Source of the DNA: Hybos culiciformis
Taxonomy: Eukaryota; Arthropoda; Insecta; Diptera; Hybotidae
DNA: 64,000 nt
Direction: 5' to 3'
NCBI GenBank assembly: GCA_964007475.1
Contig: OZ023275.1
Coordinates: forward strand, 2,046,001 to 2,110,000
The notes beneath the pieces were generated by a model. The model was given only the letters and a program-made list of their open reading frames with translations, was not told where the DNA came from and did no database searches. Position 1 is the first letter of the stretch, and each line of letters starts with the position of its first letter. This document shows positions 34,373 to 45,354 of the stretch, piece after piece. Both the position numbers and the translations under genes were made by a program.

Positions 34373-34598
34373 TACATATATTTATACCTACTACATGTTG
34401 ACAATATTATTATTCTTTTGAAAATTTTTAGAACATTTTTAGTACATTTAAAAAAAGATATTTGTAAAATAATCCTCTTTGTTTATTTGAAAAAGCTAAA
34501 ATTAAAATTAAATTTTAAGTAAATACGTATAATGATAAAACTGTTACCACCGATACTTTAATATCATAGAAAAATAAAATTATTAAATTTAAAAAAAA

Positions 34599-34831
34599 CC
34601 GACTAAAAAGACAATTCTTGTCCAAATGGTGAATTGCGTTATTCGTAACCTCTAGGCTCTAGAGAAAAAGTGAACAAACATATATAGCTATAATTAATTT
34701 TCAATATATATGCTCATGTTCACTCATGACATCCTGAATAACGCAATCCACCATATCTGTACCATTCATAAAAGAATTCAGTCCAAAGTCCGTACTACCC
34801 AAAGAATAATTATATTTTTCTTTTTAGTCGG
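34599..34831. mobile_element. 233-bp foldback MITE
   Basis: CCGACTAAAAAGACAATTCTT at the left is matched by the complement of AAGAATAATTATATTTTTCT plus TTTTAGTCGG at the right. Further in, TGGTGAATTGCGTTATTC pairs with GAATAACGCAATCCACCA. Confidence 0.75.
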
Positions 34832-37569
34832 CGGTGAATAACGTTATTTTTAAAATGTTTTTTTTTATATATTTTATTTAACGCTTTTTAATCTTCTCAA
34901 ATCCAATGTTATCAATTGTAAAATACAGCATGACTTATGACAATCAAATATTATAAATTTTGACACGTTCTGATTTCATTGTTTCTTTATCCCTGTTCAT
35001 TAATGTATTTAAATTTTAAATAACTATTTTGAACTTTATATGCAATTTTGCCTTCTGGGTTCCCAAATTTTTCGAGACCATATTCTTATCAACAAAACGC
35101 ATAAGAAACTGGCGATTTTTATATATTTTTTTAAAAAATATTCGAACGTATAAAATCAGCCCGTAGGAATAGGCAACGAAAAATGTATTTTTAAAGTACC
35201 TACAGTTCTGATTAAAAAAATATTGGAAATTATTTTTTTCAAATATAAAAAAAATAAAATTTAAAGTCCAGATCTCGTCTTTAAATTTCGACGGGTTCGT
35301 CAGACAAAAAGTAAAAACAGAAAACGTTATTAAAATAATTTATGAATTTGAAAAAAGTATTTCAACAAAAAATCTCATTTGAAGAAGAGATTTTCACATA
35401 TTCGATTCTTTTTGATAGAAAATTTTTAACCAGAATCTTTCGTTTATCTTTAAAAAAAAAAAAATTAAAACGACCGTCTATTTTCATTACAATTTTATTA
35501 CAATATGTTTTTTTGAGAAATATATACTGAAAAAAAAAGATAGATGCAACAGCTATATTTTCTTTATATTTTTTACTAGATAAGTAAGTACTGGATGACG
35601 TTAGTAAAATTTTCTATTTGTCATAGAAAGGAAAAATCACTAATAGTTTTACTTTTTAATATATCTGTTCATAAGTTTATAGCAATATTTATGGCAATAT
35701 TTTTTGCTATTTATTTTTCCCTAGAAAAAACTATAAAAATTATAATTTTCGTGTAGCAAATTTTGCTATAATTTATTTGCTATATATTTTTGGATACAAG
35801 ATTTTGAACACATACTATCATAAAATATTGCAGTTTTAATTTTGACTTTATAACTGGTTCTTATACCTAATTTTCTAAAGAGTTTTCTTTTAGCGTACTC
35901 TTGAAGCTTATGCCTGTTGTTTTCTCATAATATGTATAATGTTTATGTATAATTTCACACTTGGTATTTTTGAATTTCATGGCAAAGTTCATTTTATGAT
36001 ATGGTGAGCACAATTAGTTAATTAGTTAGTTTCTACTTCTTTTGATTGTTAATGTTATGTAATATTTTGAATTAGTATTTTTTATTTCAATTTAGTCCTA
36101 CTTTGTATTTTTTTTGACTTGATTCTTTATAAAAAAATGTTTGAATTTTTTTAACCAATTTTTTATTAGTATCATCTATAGTCTGTAAATTTTATAATTA
36201 GTCCTTAGCTTACTTACTAACACTTTTGATTAAAGTAAATTCCAAATAGCTTCTAATAAGTTTGAATAAAATAAAATTAAAATAAAAAATTATATTATTT
36301 ATAAGATGTAGAAAAACTCAAAATCGAGTTGTTTAATCCTGGGCCTTGAAATCTAATAAACCAAGATATAATGTGAAATTGAAAAATTTCCACAAAAAAA
36401 AACAAGCTCAATTATTCTAGTCCGTTTCGGACTGACTATATATACATAATTAGTTTTATCATTTCTTATTAATTTTTGTTTTTAGGAATTTCTAATATAA
36501 TATTGTTTAATTTTTAGATATTTTTTAAAGTTTCATATAAGCTCGAACTTCTTGTTTAAAGTTTCCTTATATTAGAATTATCGTCAACTAAAAAAACATT
36601 ATTCATGCGGACTAAAATAATTCTGATGAACGATATAATAATAGTAATAATTTTTTTCTCAGAATCTATTAATAAGGCCCGTTTCTATATAAAAATAACG
36701 AGTATAAAAACTCAAAACATACAAATTTCAGGCATATGCTAAATGGTATGAAATTGTTCTCATCACAATTTTAAACTCAATTTTCTAAACAACAATTTAT
36801 ATTTTTTCGAAAAAATTTTCCTTTAACTTATTTTTTATTTATTTTTTTTTTTGTGTTTGAGGAAGGTAAATCCTTTTATATCATTTTTAATCTTCACAAA
36901 ATGAAAAAACAACCAAAAATTTTTATTCTGTGGGAAAATATATAAAAAATATCTCTATTTTTCTTAATATTTTTATTCAAACAAGAATATTTTGAATCAC
37001 GTTTACGTAAATATGAAATGTCTTAATAAATTCCGAAGAAAAGGAGCTTTTTTATTATTATTATGTACGTTTTTTCCTCTCTACACTCTTTGCAAAAAAA
37101 AAAGAAAAAATTAAACAAAAAATTGTGTTTAATTTAGTTGTTTTTTCCTTATTTTCTTTTTGCAAATAAATGTCGAATAACTGCAGAGAGAAAATATATA
37201 TATTTTATAATGTTACAATTCATATGAAAAATATCCTTTTAAAGTCAGATATAAAATAATTTTTGACAGATATTATTTCTCCAAAGACAATTTAAAAATA
37301 AAAATGATTGTTCTTCTATTTCTTGAGCTTAAAACTATGCAGTTTCTTTATAATTTTCTATGATTAATTTAGAAATTATTTTATTAAATTCATTTAAAAA
37401 TTTATTAAAGAAATTATTTGGTGACTCGGCATAACGTCGTACGACATAACAACTTAATAACCTTATGTGCTTATGTCCTTTCAATGGCCATATGCCATAA
37501 TCAAGAAATTTTTGAATAAGGATTTATTTTGAATATGTTGCAGCATTCACATAGAATAATGGATTTTAA
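34832..37569. other. AT-rich stretch without recognised gene
   Basis: Contains the repeat 35525-35935 (see 22520) but no supported gene. Confidence 0.5.
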
Positions 37570-37850
37570 TGCGCATGGCTTCGGTAAGTTGTATTTACAT
37601 TCGCAAATTTAGCTCGGTAAATGCTCCATTACATGCATCAATACACATGCAATTATAGAGGAATGTAAATTGTATTTACATTTCCCTGTGATGTAAATTG
37701 TATTTACATTGCTCTATATTGTATTTACATTCTTCATTTTGAACTGCGTAATACTATAAACAAAAATAATATCACTCACACTCACAATATTTCAAACAGA
37801 CAAATACCAAAAAAAAAAAAAAAAATTGCAAATGTATACCTCTCACATGC
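37570..37850. repeat. Repeat shared with 61125-61390
   Basis: TTCGGTAAGTTGTATTTACA, TTTAGCTCGGTAAATG, GAACTGCGTAATACTATAAA and TGCAAATGTATACC are common to both. It includes a short tandem of TGTAAATTGTATTTACAT. Confidence 0.75.
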
Positions 37851-37982
37851 ATCATGTGAGTTTTTTTGGAAATCAAATTTTGTAAAATATTCCTCTAAAA
37901 GTGAAAAAACTGAGGAAGCATTCTTGCCGGAACTTACATCAAAAAATCCCATAAAACGTTCAACTAAATTCCCATTCACCAC
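37851..37982 (-). pseudogene. DUF4371-type transposase-derived gene, piece 3 (downstream)
   Basis: The minus strand reads VNGNLVERFMGFFDVSSGKN then FSLLEEYFTKFDFQKNSHDA, the stretch following the DUF4371 block in ZMYM/hAT-like proteins (VERFxGFFDVS). It joins in frame with piece 2 (...SVIIRYV) if the foldback 37983-39284 is removed. Its downstream end runs into a dispersed repeat. Confidence 0.7.
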
Positions 37983-38239
37983 ACCCAGAAAAAAAAATTG
38001 TTAAATTAAAAGATTTTATAGGTAAAATTAACAAAAAATCTTTATAGATTTTGCGCAAAAGGGTTTATAGTTAAATTAAAATTGCAAAAATTGTTAATTC
38101 AAAAGACATATTACATTGTTAAAATTAACACAAAATTGTTATATTTAAAATGTTAAGTTGTTATTATAACAATTTTAGCAGTTTGAGAAAAAAATATATT
38201 GTTACGGTGCCAAACTGTTAAATTAACTATTCGAAATAA

Positions 38240-38593
38240 TTATTTTAAAATAGTTTTTTGTTTTTTTATTTTTTTGGTTTGTTTTTATTTTTTTTTTGTT
38301 TTTTTTTTCGCCTTTTTTTTGTTTTTTTTTGGTTTTTTTTTTGGTTTTTTTTTTTGGTTTTTTTGGTTCTTTTTTTTTGTTTTTTTTTTGTTTTTTTTTT
38401 TTTTTTTATTTTTGTTGTTTTTTTTTTTGTTTTTTTTTTTTTTTTTGTTTTATTTTTTTATTTTTTTTTTGTTTTATTTTTTTTATTTATTTTTTGTTTT
38501 TTTTTTTTTAATTTCTTGGTTTGTTTTTGTTTTTTTTTTTTGTTTTTATTTGCTTTTTTCGTCTTTTTTTGTTTTTTTATTGTTTTTTTTTAT
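38240..38593 (-). repeat. 350-base T-rich tract (A-rich tail on the minus strand)
   Basis: About 85-90% T with scattered G and A. On the minus strand it directly follows the 5S-like module, so it looks like the A-rich tail of a SINE-like unit. Very long open frames rich in Phe across it are artefacts. Confidence 0.7.
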
Positions 38594-38690
38594 TGGTCAC
38601 CCATCTAAGTACTATCACTACGAGACGTTGCTTAACCGCTGTGTTCAATGTGATGTAGAGTCTTCCACTGAGCTATGTCAGTAATATACA
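38594..38690 (-). repeat. 5S-rRNA-like Pol III module with tRNA-type A box
   Basis: On the minus strand: TAGCTCAGTGG (perfect tRNA A box), then GGTTAAGCAACGTC and AGTACTTAGATGGGTGACC, which match the 5S rRNA internal control region (box A and box C). It is too short and diverged to be a functional 5S gene. It is best read as the head of a SINE-like unit captured in the foldback element. Confidence 0.7.
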
Positions 38691-39287
38691 ACAATGTATT
38701 AAATAGAAAATATAAATTCGGTAATATAAACATAATAAATATTTATCTTGTTAAATTAAACAACTCCGCTCTTAACTTGTCTCGTTAAGAGCGGAGTTCT
38801 TTAATTTAACAAGATAAATATTTATTTTAAAAGTGTAGCTTTTTAAATCAACCAAAACTTTTTTTTTAACAATGCCGTATTTACTTTGACAATTTTTATT
38901 GTTATATGTACCATTTTTAAATAACAACAAAAACATTATTTCAAAAGCTTTTATTGTCATATCAACAATTGAATGTGTAATTGTTAAAATAACAGAAGAG
39001 TTTTTAATTTAAAAGAGAGAATAGTAAAATTTTATTTCTTTCGAAAGAAACATATTTAAAATAACAATTAATGTTGTTAAAATCACAATTTTCAGCTTTT
39101 ACTAAATAACTGTTTGAAACATTTTAAAATAACAAAATCAAATGTTAAAATAAGAAGCATCTTTACTTAGATCAAATACTTATTAGTTTAATTTAAAAAA
39201 TTTCTCTTTAACATCAACAATTTTTGTTTAACAGTTAAAAACACTTAAAAATTGTTAATTTAACTAGCATTTTTTTTCTGGGTGCAC

Positions 39288-39653
39288 ATATCTTATAATA
39301 ACAGAAAGCTGTGACTTGCAGCTTATATCAGTTGTTTATCTACCTTCCAAGCAAAAAAAATGCACTCATTTATTTCTTTGCTTATTCGAACCCGTACAAT
39401 GTGAGCAACACATTCAATTAGATCATTTTGAATTGTTTTTGACATGCCAGAAAAAATTTTGCATTCAAGGACTGGTTGAAGAACCAAATCATATCTACTA
39501 AATACATAAAATAGTTCCATATAATTTCCTTTGTTTACCGAACTTTCTCCTTCGTCATGGCCACGATAAGCTAACTCTTGTCTTGATAATAAAGTTGTTA
39601 CATCAATAAGGCGTCTTAATATTTCCTTATTATTTTTTTAATTTCTTCATTAT
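39288..39653 (-). pseudogene. DUF4371-type gene, piece 2 (middle)
   Basis: The minus strand reads ILRRLIDVTTLLSRQELAYR, then GHDEGESSVNKGNYMELFYV, SRYDLVLQ, MSKTIQNDLIECV, and finally DISCKSQLSVIIRYV, the order of the DUF4371 domain (RGHDE, NKGN, TIQNELI). There is a frame change around EINECIFFA. A hAT element separates it from piece 1 upstream, and a foldback element from piece 3 downstream. Confidence 0.78.
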
Positions 39654-40149
39654 TAGATTGCGGATTTGTAAGCAATTGCATATTCGTACAGGATTAACGT
39701 AAAAGAAAAAAACAGCTAAGTACGTTTTGTGTAAAAACAAATTATTTGAGACGTATTTATTTCTGCATATTTGCATATTTTGCATATTTTTGCATATTTG
39801 CATATTTTAAATATCTAAGTGTATTTTACATATTGTGTTCTGCTCATATTTTTGTTAATTCGTGAAGTATTTTTGTGAAAATGTTAAATGATTTTGAAAA
39901 ATTCTTAGTGCTTTTGTGGTGAAAATCAATTATTTGGTAAGTTTTTAGAGGCACGAAAAATTTATCAAAAAATTTATAAAATTTTTTTTAATATTTGTTA
40001 ATCGGTCTTATTTGTTGTAGAAGCTTCAGTTTTTCATCAAACAACGGTATTACTTTAACGGAATTATTTTAGTAACAAAAATAAAGAAAAAAACCGTGTG
40101 AATTAGAATCGTTTTGATAAAAATTTTTAAACTAGTAGACCTTATTAAA

Positions 40150-42215
40150 ATGCCCAAAGTAAGAAAGGTTACAAGTAAAATTCCAAAATGAAGAGGAGGG
40201 ATTTGAGCCCGAAAATAAAGATCAAATTTTTTGTCATACATGCCAAATAAAGGTAAATGATTGCTTGATGTACATTGATTGCTTGATGTACAAGAAAATC
40301 CCAATTAACACAACATAAAAATACAATTATGCAAAATATTGAGTCTTCAAAAAATCAATTTTATCTTGATTTATGTGAAGCAATGGTATTTGTCATGGCG
40401 AAGTTTGGACAATGCAATTTGGAGAAATTTTTTAAGGAAATATACGGGCAAAAATATACCCAACGAGTCAACGCTTCGTAAAAAATATCTCGATGTGTGT
40501 TACCGAGCAAAAATTTCAAAAATTTGGGCTGATATTGGAGAAAGCAATATTTGGGTATCAGTTGATGAAACCACTGACGCTTGCGGGCGATTTATTGCCA
40601 ATGTAATAATTGGAAAGTTAACAGAAGGCGGTGCGTCAACTCCTCACCTACTCGTTTGCAGGCAGTTAGACCAAACAAATCATATTACTGTCACAAGACT
40701 AATCAATTCAGCGCTTTTGTTGTTATGACCAAGTGGTAAGAACGAAAAAGTTTTATTGCTTTTAACCGATGCAGCGCCATACATAGTGAAGGCAGGCACA
40801 AATTTGAAATTGTTCTATCCAAATTTGTTGCATTTAACTTGCCGGGTACATGGTCTGAATAGAGTTGCTGAAGCCATTCGAATTAGTTTCCCTCAAATTA
40901 ATAAATTGTTTTCGAGTGTGAAAAAAATATTTTTAAAGTCTCCGACTCGAGTGCAGCTGTACCGAGAAATGTTGGAAAATATTCCTTTACCACCGCAGCC
41001 AGTCATTACAAGGTGGGGACCTGGTTGGAGGCAGGTTTATTTTATACAAAATATATTGGAAAAATAAAATCTGTGAGTATTTTTTAATTTAATTGCATTT
41101 GGTGTAAATGTGTTTTACAAAAATGTTTGTATGTTTTGTTAAAAGTTTTAAGTAAGATGTTATGTATTTTATTTCGCAAAATTACACAAAATTATTTGTT
41201 CGTTTTTTTTACAAAATTTTTTTGTCCTCTATTTTTAAGATTAATAGCCACTTTTTATTTTACGGAAAAAACATCGATTTTAATCTTTTTTTTAATATTA
41301 AAAATCTCTACTATTTTGCCAAGGGATATACAAAAAGAAATGTCGGAACCTTAAAAATTAAAAAGTAAACAACAAATTCCATTTTTTTTCTATTGTCTTG
41401 TAGGTAATTGAATTATTAGACCCAGAAGAAGCCGAAGCGATAAGATCAGCTCAGCAGATATTAAAAAATGAAGAAGTGACAAATGATTTAATGTTCATTG
41501 AAGGCTATTACAAAACTGTGCCTGATGTAATGAAAAAATTAGAAACTAGAGGAATGGCTCTGACTAACTCAATGGCTCTAATTTTAGATTTACAGACGCA
41601 CTTTGAAAAAATTCCCGGCTATTACGGAGAAAAACTAAAAACAAAGTTCCGTGATGTACTAAATAAACATCCAGATTTACTACATAAAAATCCAGATTAA
41701 TAATTTGTTAAAAGGAGAATTTCTGTACCGACATTTCGTTATTAAGTGAGTGAGTGGGTGAGTGGGTGAAATGAAACGATCTCGCCAAATGATTCTACCT
41801 TTTCCGAAAAAACGATTTTAATAAAAAAGTGAGATGAGTGGGTCTCGAAAATATTTCGAAATTATATTATATGTCATTTATTATACAGAAAAAAAAAATA
41901 AAAAAGATTACAAAAAAAAATTATAAAAAAAATATAAAAATATCTTGAAATCTCACACAAATAATTTCAAGTGAGTAAAATGACACTTAAATCGAATCAT
42001 CTCACCAGTAAAAAATAAAATGAAATAATTTTTTGTGAAAAATGAGTCATCTCATCTCACTCATCTAGTAATTTTCATAACGAAATCTCGGTACAGGAAA
42101 ATTTAGCAAATGTTTTCAATTGGAATAAATTTAAATATGCTCCTATCACATCATGTGATGTCGAGAGGTCTTTCTCGGCATACAAATTCATTTTGAATTC
42201 ACCGTTGAAATTATA
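40150..42215 (+). pseudogene. hAT transposase, broken
   Basis: A degenerate BED-like start (MPKVRKVTSKIP, FCHTCQIK) at 40150-40330 is followed by the main frame from about 40400: RKYTGKNIPNESTLRKKY, IWVSVDETTDACGRFIANVI, an in-frame TGA at 40726, then [32 protein letters not shown] and VITRWG. A one-base insertion at about 41010 shifts [11 protein letters not shown]. After an intron (acceptor TTGTAG at 41403) come VIELLDPEEAEAIRSAQQIL and MKKLETRGMALTNS up to TAA. The hATC domain (YAPITSCDVERSFSAYKFIL) lies beyond the MITE at 42120-42200. DDE-type residues in VDETTD and the CxxH block are visible. It is dead. Confidence 0.83.
41723..42096. mobile_element. 374-bp hAT-type MITE nested in the hAT element
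   Basis: Ends CTGTACCGACATTTCGTTAT and, inverted, CTGTACCGAGATTTCGTTAT. The flanks GAGAATTT and GAAAATTT form an 8-bp duplication with one mismatch. GTGAGTGAGTGGGTGAGTGG near the left end is a short tandem. Non-coding. Confidence 0.87.
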
Positions 42216-42542
42216 GAAATGATTTAATAATTTATTGTGATTTGAATTTCAATTGATTGTGTTTATCAATTAAATACACTTATTGTTAGTACGAAATAAT
42301 AAGCGTTTTTCACTAATTTTTATTTTGTCTTATTAATTTTGCAGCATATTTTGCATATGTTTGCATATATTTGCATATTTTGTGCATATTTGCTGCATAT
42401 GCATTTGCATAAATTTTGCATAAAAAATGCATATTTCGATATGTTAGCGAAAACCTTATTTACAATTTATTATAAGACGATGTTGAAAGTCTATTCGTCT
42501 TTTAAGCTGAAAACAAAAAATTGCATATAAATCCGCAGTCTA

Positions 42543-42775
42543 GGCATTATGTTTTGAAATAGTTAGTCGATGGCCTTCATCGATTGCTTGATCTATTCTG
42601 TGTCTTCCAAGCAGTTTTAAGTTTAATGATCTTTAGAAATTTAATATGATCTTTAGAAATTTAATATGATCTTTAGAAATTTGATGACGCTCTGTGGCTC
42701 TTGATAAATTTTTTATCATCAAATCCTATTTTGTGCCAAATATCGCTCATACCCTAAAAAATGCGAAAACATTCA
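42543..42775 (-). pseudogene. DUF4371-type gene, piece 1 (upstream)
   Basis: The minus strand reads SDIWHKIGFDDKKFIKSHRA, SSNF, and then, after a 20-bp unit repeated three times (TGATCTTTAGAAATTTAATA at about 42628-42690), LLGRHRIDQAIDEGHRLTIS followed by KHNA. It continues in frame into piece 2 across the hAT insertion. This is the TTF-type/N-terminal part of ZMYM-like transposase-derived proteins. Confidence 0.7.
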
Positions 42776-43629
42776 TTACAGTTCATTTTTACTTTAAAGT
42801 TCATAATTACTTTAAAGACTTGTATCTATAAAATAGTCTCTATAAAATTGTCGCTATAAAATAGGGTCAATTTTGGTAAAAATAATAATGGTTAAAATAA
42901 ATAATTATTGAAGAAAAATCGTTAAAACATATAATTAAAAGTCACAAGTCTACGTATTAGTTGTAATAAGTTTTCGTAAATTCTTCAAAACTGAAATAAT
43001 CTTTTTAAATTGTTTTCAAATTGTGAAATTAATTAGGTATTTGCAATGACATCTCTATTTAAAAGACTGAACATTAGAATGGTTAGAAAATAAAAAGTAC
43101 ACTACTACGCAACAAAAGACTGAACATCAGAATGGTTAGAAAATAAAAAGTACACTACTACGCAACAAAAAGGTGACACCAGATTCAAAAAAAGAAAGTT
43201 TTATTTTCTATTTTTTTATATAAAAATAAATGGAAAACAAATATTTTATTTGTATATGGAACGAAAAATTAGGAACGGACTGTACTGAAAAAAAAAATTT
43301 TGAAAAGGAGTCTCCTTAATTTTGTTTTTTTTGTGACTCAAAATTTTTTTTTATTTACAAATATTTTCTTATCTTTTTCTAATTTTTTTGATGAAATCCT
43401 ACACTCTAGAAAATCGATAGTTTTGGTCGTAATTTTACGTCGATTATAATGGTAATTTTTGATGTAATATTACCCTCGTTATTTAAGATTCAACTGATAA
43501 AGGCGTAAAAAAAATAAATATCACAAAAAATAGTAAAATTATACAAGTTGTGTATTTTTTACATTAAAAATAAGGGTAAATTTATTCGTCGTTGTTTAAA
43601 AATTAACACTTTTTGTATAAATTTACCCT

Positions 43630-44060
43630 TGTGTGCTTAAAAATATGCACTGCTTGGTTTAAACTTAAAATTTTTGACTTAAAAATATAAGCTCCTTGGT
43701 GTAAGATTACACTCCTTGGTTTAATTATCTGAACTCCCTGTTGTTAACTTACATCCTGTGGCTTAATAATATGTGCTCTGATATAAATTTACATTATATG
43801 GTTTAAAAATATACACGCCGTTTTGTAAGCATACGCTTTGTTGCTTAACATTGTACACTCTTGTCTAAATTTACACCTGTGGTTTAATAATGAAAACTCT
43901 CTGGTGTAAACTTAAACTCTGTGGTTTAATACTGTTGTACTCTATGCTGTAAACTTACATTATATGGTTTAATGTATAGACCCTCCAGTGTAAACTTAAA
44001 CTCTGTAGTTTAATGTGTACACTCCAGGTGTAAATTTAAACTCTGGGATTTAAAAAAGTA
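43630..44060. repeat. ~35-bp minisatellite in the left arm
   Basis: About 12 diverged units built on TGTAAACTTAAACTCTGTGG and TTTAATAATGTACACTC. Confidence 0.75.
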
Positions 44061-44166
44061 CATCAGAGTTGTAATTTGTAAGCATTTGTAAATCGCCAAC
44101 ACACCACACAGAAAATGTGTATACCAAATTTATATTTTCTATTTTATATGGTTTTTAAATTTCAAT

Positions 44167-44238
44167 ACCGTGGCCTAGTGGTAGTGTTGGCTGATTGCAA
44201 TGCTAAGGACGCAGGTTTGAATCCCGAAGACGGCATAA
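44167..44238 (+). repeat. tRNA-like SINE head, forward
   Basis: A box TGGCCTAGTGG and B box GGTTTGAATCC at the right spacing for a Pol III internal promoter. It does not fold into a convincing tRNA, so it is tRNA-derived rather than a tRNA gene. An A-rich run follows. Confidence 0.65.
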
Positions 44239-44445
44239 GAAAAATTCAATAAGAAGAAATTAGAAGAAGAAATTAGGAAAAGAAAATAATAATATAAAAA
44301 ATTAAAAAAAAAATTAAAAAAAAAAAAAAATTCAAAAAAAATAAAAATTCAAAAAAAAAAAAAATTCAAAAAAAAAATTATAATAAAAAAATTCAAAAAA
44401 AGAAAAAAAAAAAAGAAATCCAAAAAATGTTTTATTTAATTTTTC

Positions 44446-44519
44446 TTATGCCGTCTTCGGGATTCGAACCTGCGTCCTTAGCATTGTAATCCGCCAACGC
44501 TACCACTCAGCCACGGTAT
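44446..44519 (-). repeat. tRNA-like SINE head, reverse
   Basis: On the minus strand: A box TGGCTGAGTGG and perfect B box GGTTCGAATCC, ending CCCGAAGACGGCATAAGA as in the forward copy. The two are about 90% identical and form an inverted pair about 200 bases apart. Confidence 0.68.
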
Positions 44520-45138
44520 TGAAATTTTAAAATTTTTTACGTCTTTTTGGTGTAAATTTAAATTACAACCTTTTGGCGTAATTTTTTGTTTAATATTACG
44601 ACTTTATGTTAAAATTTTCTCTATTGGAAGTAATTTTGCGTTAATTTCGCGTAAACTTTGATGTAAAATTATTCTTTTCTAGAGTAATTTTACGTTACAC
44701 CAAAATGTGTAAATATTTTGTATTACACATGCAGAGTAAATTTACCACGATTATCGATGGCAATTTATTACCATCGATAATCGTGGTAATTTTACATCAA
44801 AAACTTTCTAGAGTGTAGACTGTTTTCTTTTCTTTTTTTTAATTACAGAAGCCAAGCCTCCAATTTATCCCGAAAATAGAAAATATAGTATTTTTTTTAA
44901 ACCTAAATAGGTTTTTAATTAAAAAAAACAATATATTTTTTAGAATATTATTTTCTGTATACATTACAGAACATAATAAAAATTTTAGGTTAGGTTTTGG
45001 TTAGAAATTTAATACATATACAATTCGAATGTTCAGTCTTTTAGATAGAGATGTCATTGGTATTTGGTAGAAAAATGTCAAAAAAATAATGAATTATCAA
45101 ATCAAATCTTGAAAAAGTCAAAAATTTTAAGCTCAAAC

Positions 45139-45354
45139 CATAGATTAAGAATACAGAAAGATGGGAAGCTTCATACGACATTATTTTTGGTATTTTCTTC
45201 TGAATGTGTTAGTAAAACAAAATAAAATACGTGATAATTATCAATATATGAAAAGAATTTTATTTAGTTTTACTAACACATTCACAAGAAAATACCAAAA
45301 AAGACTGAAAAAATGTTGTATGAAGCTTCCAATCTTTCTGTATTCTTAATCTAT
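45139..45354. mobile_element. 216-bp foldback MITE
   Basis: The arms extend ~85 bases each (CATAGATTAAGAATACAGAA through GGAAGCTTCATAC and GAATGTGTTAGTAAAAC). GCTCAAAC flanks both sides (45131-45138, 45355-45362). A 62-codon open frame inside is due to the palindrome. Confidence 0.9.

Larger units (their letters stand above)
37983..39284. mobile_element. 1.3-kb foldback element carrying a 5S-like module
   Basis: Ends ACCCAGAAAAAAAA and, inverted, CACCCAGAAAAAAAA, each followed by GTTAAATTAA-type motifs. The arms are built from repeated TTGTTAAAATTAACA words in both orientations. The target duplication is only CA or CAC, deduced from the continuity of the DUF4371 frame it interrupts. The centre holds the 5S-rRNA-like segment and the 350-base T-rich tract. 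Confidence 0.8.
39654..42542 (+). mobile_element. 2.9-kb hAT transposon, inactive
   Basis: TIRs TAGATTGCGGATTT and, inverted, TAGACTGCGGATTT, each followed by GCAATT. The flanks TTCATTAT and GGCATTAT are an 8-bp duplication with two mismatches. Clusters of TTTGCATAT sit near both ends (39765-39810, 42340-42440), as expected for subterminal transposase-binding repeats. It carries a broken transposase and a younger MITE, and it interrupts the minus-strand DUF4371 gene. Confidence 0.9.
43399..44818. mobile_element. 1.4-kb foldback element with two convergent tRNA-like modules
   Basis: Ends CTACACTCTAGAAA on both sides, inverted; inside them GGTAATTTTTGATGTAA and TTACATCAAAAACTTT are related. 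The arms consist of GTGTAAATTTAC / GGTTTAATAA words. Two tRNA-like segments face each other around an A-rich centre. The general plan is the same as for the 37983-39284 element. Confidence 0.8.
43044..45058. mobile_element. 2.0-kb inverted-repeat element (outer of a nest)
   Basis: TIRs of about 35 bases: left CAATGACATCTCTATTTAAA and on through GACTGAACATTAGAAT, right inverted AATGACATCTCTATCTAAAA. GGTATTTG flanks both sides (43036-43043, 45059-45066), an 8-bp duplication. Just inside the left TIR is a 53-bp tandem duplication (43061-43113, 43114-43166). No transposase. The inner foldback 43399-44818 occupies most of it. Confidence 0.88.

Noticed and set aside
33792..34522. Open frames in the CpG-containing foldback (ILRPMF... 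repeats)
   Set aside because: They follow the repeated ACGGCCG word on both strands and have no domain.
38199..38684. Long Phe-rich open frames
   Set aside because: They are translations of a T-rich tract; on the other strand this is the A-rich tail behind a 5S-like module.
38594..38690. Functional 5S rRNA gene
   Set aside because: Only the internal promoter-like part is similar, the remainder differs, and it sits inside a foldback element.
44167..44519. Two genuine tRNA genes
   Set aside because: A and B boxes are present, but acceptor and anticodon stems do not pair convincingly; tRNA-derived repeat heads are more likely.
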